A stretch of 39,213 nt of DNA from an uncultured bacterium (GCA_903834825.1 CAILKQ010000103.1:1-39213); one strand, 5' to 3'. Counted from the first letter of the stretch, positions 1 through 9,826 are shown. The notes: generated by a model from the sequence alone, not told the origin. Program-made: numbers and translations.

Positions 1-60
1 TGCAGAAAATATTAATTTTATAAATTACATATATTAAATTATCTTAATTTGTAAATTGTT

Positions 61-91
61 GAAAAAAAATAGGCCAGTTGTAAACCGGCCT
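61..91 (-). terminator. Intrinsic terminator of gltBD
   Basis: Read on the minus strand, AGGCCGGTT-TAC-AACTGGCCT forms a 9-bp stem with one G-U pair and a 3-nt loop. It is followed directly by A and then eight T. It lies 26 bp past the gltD stop codon and is the expected end of the gltB-gltD transcript. The AT-rich bases 1-60 beyond it show no gene. Confidence 0.85.
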
Positions 92-117
92 AGAGTATAA
101 AAATATATACTGTCAAT

Positions 118-1611
118 TTAGACGAGCAAGCTGCTGTCTTTTGATTCCAAATAGGATACTCCCATCAGGAACTCATCTACCTTTCTGGCACATTCTCGTC
201 CTTCACTGATGGCCCAAACAACCAAAGATTGACCTCTCCTCATGTCGCCGCAGGCGAAAATCTTTCCGATATTCGTTTTGAATTCTTTCTCCGTAGCCCT
301 TACATTACCCCTGTCATCCAGTTCAATATCCAGGGTGTCGAGTATGCCATCCTTTTCAGGTGCCACAAATCCCATTGCCAGCAATACCAGTTCACAAGGA
401 ATGATTTTTTCAGAACCAGGCCGCTCGGTAAACTTGCTGGGCTTTCCATCATCCGACTTCCATTCCAATTCAACTGTTTTCAGGGCTTTCAGGTTGCCAG
501 TTTCATCACCAATGAACTCTTTGGTGGCTACAGCCCACTGTCTATCGCAACCTTCCTCATGTGAGGAAGTTGTTTTCATTACCATGGGGTAGGTTGGCCA
601 GGGCATGATTGTGCTCCTGCTTTCAGGTGGCTTGGGCATCAGTTCGAACTGTGTGATGCTGGCTGCACCCTGCCTGTTGGAGGTGCCAACACAATCGCTT
701 CCAGTATCTCCACCGCCAATCACCACCACATGTTTGTCTTTTGCAGACAGGAGATGATCCACTACATTGCTTTCAATATTTTTTTTGGCCAGTGGATCAC
801 TACCCGCGACCAGCTTATTTTGTTGTTTGAGGAAATGCATGGCATGGTGCACACCATTCAATTCCCTTCCAGGAATCGGAAGGTCTCTAGGGATGGTGGA
901 TCCTCCAGCCAATACGATGGCATTGCAGTCTCTGGTGAGATCATTGATGCTGATGTTGACGCCTACATTGGCATTGCACTTGAAGACGATACCTTCTTCT
1001 TCCAACAAGTTAATCCTCCTGTCAATGACGTTTTTTTCCAGTTTAAAATCTGGAATACCATAGCGAAGCAGTCCTCCGGGCTTCTCATCACGCTCATACA
1101 CGGTTACCTGGTGGCCAGCCTGGTTCAATTGTGCTGCCGATGCAAGGCCAGCAGGGCCACTGCCAATCACCGCAATTTTTTTACCTGTGCGCAGTACCGG
1201 TACCCTGGGCTTTACATATCCTTTGTCAAAAGCTATTTCAATGATATGTTTCTCAATTTCTTCAATGCTGACTGGCGGTTGGTTGATGCCCAGTACACAA
1301 GAACTTTCACAAGGGGCCGGGCAAATCCTTCCTGTAAATTCCGGGAAATTATTGGTGGAGCTGAGTATCTCGTAGGCTTCTTGCCAGCTCTCCCGGTAAA
1401 CAGCATCGTTGAACTCTGGTATGATGTTTCCCAAAGGGCAGCCGCTGTGGCAGAAGGGGACGCCGCAGTTCATGCATCGCGCCGCTTGTTTGTTGAGCTC
1501 CTTCGGTTCGAAAGGTTGTATAAACTCATTGAAATGATGCACCCTTTCTGTCGCAGCTGTTTTCGGTGGACTGACCCTGGTATATTCCAAAAATCCTGTA
1601 GGCTTTCCCAT
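118..1611 (-). CDS. gltD: Glutamate synthase (NADPH) small subunit
   Basis: This is the beta subunit of glutamate synthase. It oxidises NADPH on FAD and passes electrons through Fe-S clusters to GltB, which makes glutamate from glutamine and 2-oxoglutarate in the cytoplasm. The N-terminal cysteine-rich region has CMNCGVPFCHSGC (Cys46, 49, 54, 58) and CPAPCESSC (Cys97, 101, 105), the ligands for low-potential [4Fe-4S] clusters. A dinucleotide fold with GSGPAG (150-155) binds FAD, and GGGDTGSD (about 299-306) is the NADPH fold. At 497 aa it is full length for the family. It starts 8 bp after the gltB stop, so the two are surely co-transcribed, and a strong terminator follows. Nothing is missing or broken. 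Confidence 0.97.
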   Translation of the reverse strand: MGKPTGFLEYTRVSPPKTAATERVHHFNEFIQPFEPKELNKQAARCMNCGVPFCHSGCPLGNIIPEFNDAVYRESWQEAYEILSSTNNFPEFTGRICPAPCESSCVLGINQPPVSIEEIEKHIIEIAFDKGYVKPRVPVLRTGKKIAVIGSGPAGLASAAQLNQAGHQVTVYERDEKPGGLLRYGIPDFKLEKNVIDRRINLLEEEGIVFKCNANVGVNISINDLTRDCNAIVLAGGSTIPRDLPIPGRELNGVHHAMHFLKQQNKLVAGSDPLAKKNIESNVVDHLLSAKDKHVVVIGGGDTGSDCVGTSNRQGAASITQFELMPKPPESRSTIMPWPTYPMVMKTTSSHEEGCDRQWAVATKEFIGDETGNLKALKTVELEWKSDDGKPSKFTERPGSEKIIPCELVLLAMGFVAPEKDGILDTLDIELDDRGNVRATEKEFKTNIGKIFACGDMRRGQSLVVWAISEGRECARKVDEFLMGVSYLESKDSSLLV

Positions 1612-1619
1612 TGATAATG

Positions 1620-4600
1620 TTATTTGATGGTTGCAGTTTTTCCGGCTTTTTTCATTTCCATCACTTTCTTGTAGTCGCGCGGATATACTTTTATGAATTG
1701 GTTTTTTTGATTGTCAAGATCGCTCAATATGAATTTTGCGACAGTGCTTCCCGTTGTTGTCAAATGCTCGCTGAGCAATGATTTCAATGTTTCCATGTCA
1801 TCATCACCCATAGGATCAAGGTCTACCATTTCCATGTTGCAGTTTTCACTGAATTGACCAAGGATGTCGTATACATAGGCGATGCCGCCACTCATGCCAG
1901 CTGCAAAATTTCTTCCAGTACTGCCGAGGACAACAACAGTGCCTCCGGTCATGTACTCACAACCATGGTCGCCAACACCTTCTACAACGGCTGTAGCGCC
2001 TGAATTCCTTACTGCAAAGCGTTCTCCTGCTTTACCACGGATAAAGGCTTTGCCTGAGGTAGCACCATAAAATGCCACATTCCCAATAACGATATTCTCT
2101 TCGGCCACAAATCCTGATTCCTTGTGTGGGTAAACAATCATCTTGGCGCCACTCAATCCCTTCCCGAAATAGTCATTGGCATCGCCTTCCAATTCCAGGG
2201 TTACGCCACAAGTATTGAAAGCACCAAAACTCTGTCCGGCAGTTCCTTTGAACTTCAGGTGAACGGTATCTTCGGGCAAACCGGCTGCACCGTATTTTTT
2301 GGTGATCTCATTGCTGAGCATGGTTCCTGTGGTTCTGTCCGTATTCTTGATCGGTGAGCTGATGAGCACCTTTTCCTGCTTTTCTAATGCAAGGGCTGCC
2401 ACCTCAATCAATTTCCAGTCGAGCACCCCGGCAATGCCATGGTCTTGTTCTTCCTGCTTATACAAACCGGTAAATGCATCTGCCGGCTCCTTGAAAAGGA
2501 TGGGAGATAGGTCGAGCTTGCTGTATTTCCAATGGTTGATGCCTTCCCTTACTTTCAACACATCTGATTGACCAACCATTTCCTCAATGGTGCTGTAGCC
2601 CAGTTCTGCCATGATTTCCCTCAGTTCCCTGGTGAGGAATTGAATGAAGTTGACAACATATTCCGCCGCTCCATTGAATCTTTTCCTGAGTTCAGGATCC
2701 TGTGTGGCAACGCCAACTGGGCAGGTATTGAGGTGACACTTGCGCATCATGATACAACCCTCTACTACCAACGCAGCCGTTGCCACGCCCCATTCTTCCG
2801 CACCCAAAAGTGTGGCAATGGCAATATCCCTTCCTGTTTTCATTTGTCCGTCTGCTTGTACAGTAACCCTGCTGCGCAACTTGTTTTTTACCAAGGTCTG
2901 GTGGGCCTCAGCCAATCCCATTTCCCAGGGCAATCCAGCATGCCTGATGGAGCTTACTGGCGAAGCACCGGTTCCACCATCATTGCCAGAAATCAGTACT
3001 ACATCTGCCTTGGCTTTAGCAACACCTGCTGCAATGGTTCCTACCCCGGCTTTGGATACCAGCTTTACGCTGATCCTGGCCTTTCTGTTGGCATTTTTCA
3101 AATCAAAGATCAGCTGTGCCAAATCTTCAATCGAATAAATATCATGGTGTGGCGGTGGAGAAATCAATCCTACGCCAGGTGTTGAATACCTTACCCTTCC
3201 AATCCAGTCATCTACCTTATGGCCTGGCAATTGTCCGCCCTCTCCGGGCTTGGCTCCCTGTGCCATCTTGATCTGCAATTCATCCGCTTCAGTCAGGTAT
3301 TGGCTTGTTACACCAAACCTGGCGGAGGCCACCTGTTTGATGGAAGAGCGCATAGAGTCTCCATTGGCCATTGGTTGGTAACGGATCTCGTCTTCGCCAC
3401 CTTCTCCGGTATTGCTTTTTCCACCCAGCCTGTTCATGGCAATGGCCAGTGTGGTATGGGCTTCCCATGAGATGGATCCGAAAGACATGGCTCCTGTCGC
3501 AAATCTTTTGTAGAGGTTTTCTGCTGGCTCAACTTCATCAATAGAAATGGAGGGCCTGAGCGGATTGAACTCAAAAAGACTTCTGAGGGTACATGCTTTT
3601 TCGCTTTGGTCGTTGACGAGCTTTGAATATTTTTTGAAAACGGAGTAGTCTCCGATGCGGGTTGAATGTTGCAGCAGATGGATGGTCTGTGGGTTGAAAA
3701 GATGGAATTCCCCCTTTCTTTTCCACTGATAAATTCCTCCAACAGGAAGCCTGTCTGACGGAATGCTTTTTTTGCTGAAGGCAAGGGAATGCTTGACCAG
3801 GGCTTCCCTGGCAATCTCATCGAGACCCATCCCTTCTATGCGGGAAACTGCACCTGTGAAACATTTGTCTACCACTTCTTTGTTGAGGCCAATGATTTCA
3901 AATATCTGGGCTCCTTGATAGGATTGGAGGGTGGATATGCCCATCTTGGAGAATACCTTCAACAAGCCGTCATTCACCGCTTTGATGTAATTTTTCTTCA
4001 GCAGTTCTGGATCAAGGTCTGTATCTATCTTGCCATGCAGGCGCATGTCGCGGATGGAAGACAATGCCAGGTAGGGGTTGATGGCAGTAGCACCAAATCC
4101 GATCAGGCAGGCAAAATGATGCACTTCCCAAACATCACCCGCTTCCACAATGATGCCCACCTTGCCCCTGTATCCCTTTCTGATCAGGTGGTGATGAACG
4201 GCAGCAGTGGAGAGCAATGAGGGGATAGGAGCATGGTCTGAGTCAATGGCCCTGTCTTGCAAAACCAGTACCTCAAATCCATCCTCCACGGCATCCACCG
4301 CATAGCGGCAAATCCGGTCCAGTGCTTTTTTCAAGGTTCCTGGCGTTCCATCTGCCCTGAAATAACATTGCAAGGTCTTGGCTTGGAAGATGCCTGTATC
4401 AATGCTTCGGATTTTTTCCAGGTCCTTGTTGGTTAGCACCGGGTGCTTGAGGGCAACGGTATGGCAGCTCAAGGGATCCTCGATCAGCATGTTTCCATTG
4501 TTTCCCACAAATGAAGCCAATGACATGACCAATCTTTCCCTGATCGGATCAATGGGAGGATTGGTCACCTGTGCAAACAGTTGTTTGAAATAGCTGCTCA

Positions 4601-6140
4601 GGTGTTGGGGTTGATCACTCAGGATGGCAAGTGGAACATCCGTACCCATTGAGCCAATTGGTTCCTTACCATCCAGGGCCATGGGGGCAATGATGTTGTC
4701 CAGTTCTTCTGAGCTGTAACCAAAGGCCTTTTGGTATTTGAATACCTGCTCGTGTTCCAGGTGGGTGAACATGACCCTTGGCTCAGGCAGTTCATTGAGC
4801 CTGATCTTGTATTTGTTGAGCCAGTCGCCATAGGGCTTTTGGCTGCAGATGCTTTTTTTGACTTCATCATCGCTGATGATCCGTCCTTCCTCAATGTCAA
4901 CAATGAACATTTTTCCAGGCTGTAGCCTTCCATTTTCAATGATCAAAGCAGGATCTACAGGAAGGGCGCCTGTTTCAGAGGCCATGATAACCCTATCGTC
5001 TGAAGTGACACAATACCTGGAGGGCCTCAGTCCATTTCTGTCCAGGGTGGCACCAATCATCCTGCCATCTGTAAAGGAGATGGACGCAGGTCCGTCCCAG
5101 GGTTCCATTATAGAAGCATGAAATTCATAGAAGGCTTTCTTTGCAGGATCCATGCTCTCGTTGCCATCCCAGGCTTCAGGGATCATCATCATCATGACTT
5201 GGGGCAACGACCGGCCGGTCATGGTGAGCAGTTCCATCATGTTGTCCAGGCTTGCTGAGTCGCTCTGGCTGCCTGATATCAACGGCAGCAACATGTCCAT
5301 TTCCTCTTTGGAGAAATAGGGTGATGTATACCCTTTTTCATTTGTTTTGATCCAGTTCAGGTTTCCTTGGAGGGTATTGATCTCTCCATTGTGGGCGATG
5401 AAGCGAAAAGGCTGGGCTAATTTCCAGGAAGGAAAGGTATTGGTGGCGAACCTGGAATGCACCAGACCGAGCGCACTGACAACCTTTTTGTTGTTGAGGT
5501 CTGGATAATAGGTTCTTACTTGCTTGCTTGTGAGCTGTCCTTTGTATACAATCACCTTGTAGGAGAGGGATGCAATATAAAACCCAATGGGATCCTTCTT
5601 GACGCTGTTGTTGATCAGGTGGCTTGAATAATTTCTCAAGACAAAAAGCTTTCTTTCGAAGGCCATCGGATCGGTGATATGGTCAGGGCAGGCAACGAAA
5701 ACCTGTTCTATTTCAGGCTCAACGGAACGGGCGGTAAAGCCAATATCTTCCGGATTGACAGGAACTTTTCTCCATGCAAGCACCTCAAGACCAAGCTCTT
5801 CTGCAGTTCTGCTAAAAATGTCCCTGCATTCTTCCCTGAGCCTGATTTCCCTGGGAAAGAAAACGGATCCAACCCCATAACGGCCAAAGGCAGGAAGATG
5901 AACCCCCATTTTGAGGCATTCATCAAAAAAGAAGGCATGGGGTGTTTGTATCAAGATACCGGCACCGTCTCCGGTATTGCTTTCGCATCCACAAGCACCC
6001 CTGTGTTCCATGTTTTCAAGAATGGTAAGGGCATCAGAAATGACTTGGTGATTTTTGTTCCCTTTGATGTTGGCTACAAAGCCAATGCCACATGAATCTC
6101 TTTCAAATTCAGGACGGTATAATCCCCGATTTCTTGCCAT
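1620..6140 (-). CDS. gltB: Glutamate synthase large subunit
   Basis: This is the alpha subunit of glutamate synthase. Its N-terminal glutaminase releases ammonia, which is channelled to a central FMN/[3Fe-4S] barrel that aminates 2-oxoglutarate. The catalytic cysteine is Cys17 in RDSCGIGF, so residues 1-16 are a short propeptide that must be removed to expose it, as known for this family. The cluster motif CIMMRKCHLNTCPVG lies in the central-to-C-terminal part, and the C-terminal glycine-rich beta-helix (repeated G-x-x-G, for example MSGGIAYVYD) is intact. Its 1506 aa is the usual length. It is first in the gltB-gltD operon. No exact TAnnTTTG box was found upstream, but a 15-bp palindrome lies 23-37 bp before the start. 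Confidence 0.97.
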   Translation of the reverse strand: MARNRGLYRPEFERDSCGIGFVANIKGNKNHQVISDALTILENMEHRGACGCESNTGDGAGILIQTPHAFFFDECLKMGVHLPAFGRYGVGSVFFPREIRLREECRDIFSRTAEELGLEVLAWRKVPVNPEDIGFTARSVEPEIEQVFVACPDHITDPMAFERKLFVLRNYSSHLINNSVKKDPIGFYIASLSYKVIVYKGQLTSKQVRTYYPDLNNKKVVSALGLVHSRFATNTFPSWKLAQPFRFIAHNGEINTLQGNLNWIKTNEKGYTSPYFSKEEMDMLLPLISGSQSDSASLDNMMELLTMTGRSLPQVMMMMIPEAWDGNESMDPAKKAFYEFHASIMEPWDGPASISFTDGRMIGATLDRNGLRPSRYCVTSDDRVIMASETGALPVDPALIIENGRLQPGKMFIVDIEEGRIISDDEVKKSICSQKPYGDWLNKYKIRLNELPEPRVMFTHLEHEQVFKYQKAFGYSSEELDNIIAPMALDGKEPIGSMGTDVPLAILSDQPQHLSSYFKQLFAQVTNPPIDPIRERLVMSLASFVGNNGNMLIEDPLSCHTVALKHPVLTNKDLEKIRSIDTGIFQAKTLQCYFRADGTPGTLKKALDRICRYAVDAVEDGFEVLVLQDRAIDSDHAPIPSLLSTAAVHHHLIRKGYRGKVGIIVEAGDVWEVHHFACLIGFGATAINPYLALSSIRDMRLHGKIDTDLDPELLKKNYIKAVNDGLLKVFSKMGISTLQSYQGAQIFEIIGLNKEVVDKCFTGAVSRIEGMGLDEIAREALVKHSLAFSKKSIPSDRLPVGGIYQWKRKGEFHLFNPQTIHLLQHSTRIGDYSVFKKYSKLVNDQSEKACTLRSLFEFNPLRPSISIDEVEPAENLYKRFATGAMSFGSISWEAHTTLAIAMNRLGGKSNTGEGGEDEIRYQPMANGDSMRSSIKQVASARFGVTSQYLTEADELQIKMAQGAKPGEGGQLPGHKVDDWIGRVRYSTPGVGLISPPPHHDIYSIEDLAQLIFDLKNANRKARISVKLVSKAGVGTIAAGVAKAKADVVLISGNDGGTGASPVSSIRHAGLPWEMGLAEAHQTLVKNKLRSRVTVQADGQMKTGRDIAIATLLGAEEWGVATAALVVEGCIMMRKCHLNTCPVGVATQDPELRKRFNGAAEYVVNFIQFLTRELREIMAELGYSTIEEMVGQSDVLKVREGINHWKYSKLDLSPILFKEPADAFTGLYKQEEQDHGIAGVLDWKLIEVAALALEKQEKVLISSPIKNTDRTTGTMLSNEITKKYGAAGLPEDTVHLKFKGTAGQSFGAFNTCGVTLELEGDANDYFGKGLSGAKMIVYPHKESGFVAEENIVIGNVAFYGATSGKAFIRGKAGERFAVRNSGATAVVEGVGDHGCEYMTGGTVVVLGSTGRNFAAGMSGGIAYVYDILGQFSENCNMEMVDLDPMGDDDMETLKSLLSEHLTTTGSTVAKFILSDLDNQKNQFIKVYPRDYKKVMEMKKAGKTATIK

Positions 6141-6162
6141 AAGAAAGCAGTTTTTTGATAAA

Positions 6163-6177
6163 ATCTATTTAATAGAT
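6163..6177. promoter_or_regulatory. Perfect palindrome upstream of gltB (possible operator)
   Basis: ATCTATT-T-AATAGAT is a perfect 7-bp inverted repeat around one central base, 23-37 bp before the gltB start. It could be a dimeric regulator site or only a weak hairpin in AT-rich DNA. No known regulator motif was recognised, so the role is inference. Confidence 0.3.
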
Positions 6178-6269
6178 CTTTTGGTTAAATAAAATCTAAG
6201 GTTGGGGGAAGCAGTCGTTTAAATTTACGACAAGTCACCCATTTTCTGAATAAAATGAAGAAAAAATCT

Positions 6270-6293
6270 AAAAAAAATCAGCACCTCAGCTAT
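6270..6293 (-). terminator. Possible weak terminator after gcvP
   Basis: On the minus strand the gcvP stop region reads TAGC-TGAGGT-GCTG followed by A and eight T. The stem is only 4 bp with a T-G end pair, but the T-tract is long and correctly placed. Transcription could also read through into gltB, 150 bp downstream. Confidence 0.35.
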
Positions 6294-9169
6294 TCGGCAT
6301 AGCTGCTAACAGGCTCACAGGTACAGACAAGGTTCCTGTCTCCATAAGTATTGTTTACCCTTGCAATGCTGGGCCAGAACTTGTTGGTTCTGATCCTGTC
6401 TTCGGGGAAGGCTGCTTTTTCCCTTGAATAGGGTCTGTTCCATTCATTTCCACAGATGTTGGCCATGGTATGGGGCGCTCTTTTCAAGACATTGTCTTTT
6501 TTGTCGGCCAGACCCTCTTCAATTTCTCGGATCTCGTTCCTGATGCCAATCATGGCATCACAGAACCTGTCCAGCTCGGCCTTGTCTTCGCTTTCTGTTG
6601 GCTCTATCATGATGGTGCCGGGTACAGGGAAGCTTAGGGTTGGAGCATGAAATCCATAATCTATCAATCTCTTGGCAAGATCTTCTGCTTCAATGTCAGC
6701 AGATTTCTTGAAAGGCCTGAGGTCTACAATGAATTCATGTGCGCAGGTGCCGTTTTTTCCCAAATACAAGACATCATAATGCCCCATCAGTCTTGCCCTC
6801 ATGTAGTTGGCATTGAGGATGGCGTATTCGGTAGAGGCTTTCAAGCCATTTCCGCCAAGCATCCTTATATAGCCGTAGCTGATCAACAAAATGCTGGCAC
6901 TACCAAATGGTGCACCGCTGACGGCAGTATTTCCTTTGGTAATGTCGAGATCAGTTCCTGAAGTCTGGGTATGTCCTGGCAAGAATGGTGCCAAATGGGC
7001 TTTCACACAAATGGGTCCCATGCCAGGTCCGCCACCGCCGTGAGGAATGGCAAAGGTTTTGTGGAGGTTCAGGTGACAAACATCCGCACCAATCAGCCCC
7101 GGAGCTGTGAGCCCTACCTGGGCATTCATGTTGGCTCCGTCCATGTATACTTGGCCGCCATGTCCGTGGATAATGGAGGTAATGTCTTTCACTGTCTCTT
7201 CATATACACCATAGGTGCTGGGATAGGTGATCATGATGCCAGCGAGGTTGTCGCTGTGTTGAATGGCTTTTGCGTTGAGGTCCTCTACATCAATGTATCC
7301 ATTTTCCAGGGCTTTTACCACAACCACTTTCATGCCCGCCATCACCGCCGATGCGGGATTGGTGCCATGTGCGGAAATGGGTATCAGCATCACATTGCGG
7401 TGGCGGTCGCCGCGCGAGAGGTGGTATCCCCTGATGGCCAGGAGGCCTGCATATTCTCCCTGTGCTCCACTGTTGGGCTGAAGGCTGCAGGCATCAAAGC
7501 CGGTTACTTCACAGAGGTATTTTGAAAGCTCATCCAATACGAAATGGTATCCCTTTGTCTGTGCGGCTGGAGCAAAAGGATGAATCTGTCCCCAACAGGC
7601 CCAGCTCAAAGGCATCATTTCTGAAGCAGCGTTCAGTTTCATGGTGCAGCTTCCTAAAGAAATCATAGAGGTATTAAGTGATAAGTCTTTGTTTTCCAAT
7701 GACTTTATATACCTCATCATCTTGCTTTCACTGTGGTAGGTATTGAAAACAGGATGTTGTAAATAAGGTGAACTGCGTTTCATGCTTGCAGGGATATTGG
7801 GGAGCCCTGCTGATGCAGCAAAGTTCAAGGCAGTTTTTCCATCCTGATCAAAGCAGGAGAGCAATGCCATTACGTTGCTGGTATTGTTTGTTTCATCAAA
7901 GCTGATGCCCACCAAGGTGGGGTTGATCAGCCTTAGGTTGATGTTGTTTTCAGCAGCAGTTGCTACAATTTCCTCTGCTTTGTTGGTGATGATGGAAATG
8001 GTGTCGAAATAAGTTGATGACGCCAGTGTATAGCCGATGTTTTGTAGGGCAGCTGCTGCTGCATGGGCAAACATGCTCGTTCTGGTGGCAATATTTTTAA
8101 GGCCTTCCGCTCCATGGTAAACGGCATACATGGCAGCCATGTTGGCCAACAGTGCCTGGGCTGTACAAATATTGGAGGTGGCTTTCTCTCTTTTGATGTG
8201 CTGTTCACGGGTTTGGAGGGCCATGCGCAGGGCCCTGTTTCCGTCAGCATCAATGCTTACGCCGATGATCCGGCCCGGAATACTGCGTTTGAATTCATCT
8301 TTTGTGGCAAAGAAAGCTGCATGTGGGCCACCATATCCTAAAGGAACACCAAATCGCTGTGCTGAACCGCAGGCAGCATCCGCGCCGAGTTCGCCTGGCG
8401 GTGTGATGAGGGTAAGTGCCAGCAAGTCAGTGGTCATCACAACATATCCTCCAATTTCATGCACATGGTCGATAAAGCCTTTGTAGTCGTTCAATCCGCC
8501 GATATTGTTGGGGTATTGAACCAGTGCTCCGAAATATGAATTGTCTAATGTGCTGGTTGAGAATTCTCCTGTAACTATTTCAATACCAATTGGTAATGCT
8601 CTTGTGATTAGTAGGTCAAGCGTCTGTGGAAAGCAGTTTTGGTCTACAAAGAACTTTGGACGGTCGATGTGGTCCTGTTTGTTGAGGGCATTGAAAAACA
8701 TGGTCATGGCTTCAGCGGCTGCTGTAGATTCATCCAGCAAAGAGGCATTGGCAATCGGTAAACCTGTCAGTTCGCTGACCATGGTCTGGTAGTTCAGAAG
8801 GCTTTCCAGCCGCCCTTGGGCAATCTCTGCCTGGTAGGGGGTGTATTGGGTGTACCAACCTGGGTTTTCAAAAATATTCCTGAGGATGACGCTGGGAGTA
8901 TGGGTGCCGTAGTATCCTTGTCCAATAAAATTCTTGGCAACTATATTGGTTTCTCCAATAGCACGAATATGCTCAAGGTAATCAGCCTCACTCATGGCTG
9001 GGGGAACATTGAGCGCACTGTGGTTGACGATATTGGGCGGAACTGTTTTTTCCACCAGTGATGCAAGACTGGGCTCACCAATGGTGCTGAGCATTTCCTT
9101 TTCCTCACTGGCTGTAGTTCCTATATGCCTGGTGCTGAATTCGTTATCCTGCTGCGTCAAAAGATTCAT
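6290..9169 (-). CDS. gcvP: Glycine dehydrogenase (decarboxylating), glycine cleavage P-protein
   Basis: This PLP enzyme decarboxylates glycine and transfers the aminomethyl group to the lipoyl arm of the H-protein, feeding one-carbon units to folate. It is the long single-chain form (959 aa) with both halves fused. The N-terminal half begins with the typical FSTRHIG and PSLASLV-like elements. The C-terminal half carries the PLP lysine in HLNLHKTF (about Lys704), followed by the glycine-rich PHGGGGPGMGP loop. The gene stands alone; gcvT and gcvH are not in the window, which is common in Bacteroidota. A TAnnTTTG box lies about 55 bp upstream. The leader is too short for a glycine riboswitch and none was seen. 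Confidence 0.97.
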   Translation of the reverse strand: MNLLTQQDNEFSTRHIGTTASEEKEMLSTIGEPSLASLVEKTVPPNIVNHSALNVPPAMSEADYLEHIRAIGETNIVAKNFIGQGYYGTHTPSVILRNIFENPGWYTQYTPYQAEIAQGRLESLLNYQTMVSELTGLPIANASLLDESTAAAEAMTMFFNALNKQDHIDRPKFFVDQNCFPQTLDLLITRALPIGIEIVTGEFSTSTLDNSYFGALVQYPNNIGGLNDYKGFIDHVHEIGGYVVMTTDLLALTLITPPGELGADAACGSAQRFGVPLGYGGPHAAFFATKDEFKRSIPGRIIGVSIDADGNRALRMALQTREQHIKREKATSNICTAQALLANMAAMYAVYHGAEGLKNIATRTSMFAHAAAAALQNIGYTLASSTYFDTISIITNKAEEIVATAAENNINLRLINPTLVGISFDETNNTSNVMALLSCFDQDGKTALNFAASAGLPNIPASMKRSSPYLQHPVFNTYHSESKMMRYIKSLENKDLSLNTSMISLGSCTMKLNAASEMMPLSWACWGQIHPFAPAAQTKGYHFVLDELSKYLCEVTGFDACSLQPNSGAQGEYAGLLAIRGYHLSRGDRHRNVMLIPISAHGTNPASAVMAGMKVVVVKALENGYIDVEDLNAKAIQHSDNLAGIMITYPSTYGVYEETVKDITSIIHGHGGQVYMDGANMNAQVGLTAPGLIGADVCHLNLHKTFAIPHGGGGPGMGPICVKAHLAPFLPGHTQTSGTDLDITKGNTAVSGAPFGSASILLISYGYIRMLGGNGLKASTEYAILNANYMRARLMGHYDVLYLGKNGTCAHEFIVDLRPFKKSADIEAEDLAKRLIDYGFHAPTLSFPVPGTIMIEPTESEDKAELDRFCDAMIGIRNEIREIEEGLADKKDNVLKRAPHTMANICGNEWNRPYSREKAAFPEDRIRTNKFWPSIARVNNTYGDRNLVCTCEPVSSYAE

Positions 9170-9224
9170 GGATGGGTCTTTATTCGTTAAAAATCAAAAT
9201 GAGATGCCGCAAATTGCTAAGGTG

Positions 9225-9232
9225 CAAATTTA
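9225..9232 (-). promoter_or_regulatory. Candidate -7 box for gcvP
   Basis: The minus strand reads TAAATTTG, an exact match to the Bacteroidota -7 element TAnnTTTG, 55 bp before the gcvP start. No TTG was found at the expected -33 spacing, so support is partial. Confidence 0.5.
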
Positions 9233-9305
9233 ATCAGAAGCAGGCAGTATTTGAATACTTTGTAGACTAAAAAAACGGAATGTGGATTAAATGGTGAAAC
9301 AGTAG

Positions 9306-9333
9306 TTTGGCGTTGGTTTAGGTTTTACTTTTG
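9306..9333 (+). promoter_or_regulatory. Candidate promoter of the Cys-cluster gene
   Basis: TTTG at 9306-9309 is followed after 16 nt by TACTTTTG (9326-9333), an exact TAnnTTTG. The box ends only 4 nt before the ATG at 9338, so transcription would begin at or near the start codon. Confidence 0.5.
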
Positions 9334-9337
9334 GGGG

Positions 9338-9823
9338 ATGGAGGATGAATTATTGATCAATTGGGAAAAGCAATCTTTGGCACATGCAAAAACCTACAAG
9401 GCCTACCTGCAACGGGTAAACAAAAACCAGGCATTGAAGGTGCTTCCCGCATTGCATGAGGAGGCCTTTGAAAAGGTGGATTGCCTGACCTGTGCCAATT
9501 GTTGCAAAAACTACTCCCCCCGTTTCAAAACGCCCGATATCAAAAGGATCAGCAAGGTCCTGGGAATGCGGGAAAGTATTTTTATTGATACGTATCTCAA
9601 CATTGATACAGACGGGGACTATGTGCTGAAAAGCAAGCCCTGCCCATTTCTTGGGTCAGATAACCATTGCTCCATTTATGAGGACAGGCCCTCTGATTGC
9701 AGAAGGTTTCCTTATACTGATGAGGATGTATTTGTCAAACGGCAGGCCCTTACGTTGAAGAACACATCGTTTTGCCCTGCCGCTTATGTAGTGATGGAAC
9801 GCCTGATGCAAGAAATAAAATAG
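9338..9823 (+). CDS. YkgJ-family cysteine cluster protein
   Basis: A small cytoplasmic protein (161 aa) of the YkgJ/CxxCxxCC family, described in protein-family collections as putative zinc- or iron-chelating; the biochemical role is not established. The defining cysteines are present: DCLTCANCCKNYSPRF near residues 48-63, then KPCPFL, HCSIYEDRPSDCRRFP and a last Cys in SFCPAAY. No signal peptide or membrane segment is visible. It is a single-gene plus-strand unit, divergent from gcvP and ending 3 bp from the convergent MFS gene. The start is the only in-frame ATG before the Cys motif. A promoter-like box sits almost on it, suggesting a leaderless or nearly leaderless message. Confidence 0.85.
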   Translation: MEDELLINWEKQSLAHAKTYKAYLQRVNKNQALKVLPALHEEAFEKVDCLTCANCCKNYSPRFKTPDIKRISKVLGMRESIFIDTYLNIDTDGDYVLKSKPCPFLGSDNHCSIYEDRPSDCRRFPYTDEDVFVKRQALTLKNTSFCPAAYVVMERLMQEIK

Positions 9824-9826
9824 GCA

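Noticed and set aside
730-1614. 294-aa plus-strand ORF opposite gltD
   Set aside because: It is a shadow of gltD, with no domain and low-complexity, Cys/Phe-rich composition. All other large opposite-strand ORFs (for example 2568-3185, 6971-7525, 16398-17129) are rejected for the same reason.
9170-9224. Glycine riboswitch before gcvP
   Set aside because: The predicted leader is about 50 nt, too short, and no paired glycine-aptamer elements are visible.
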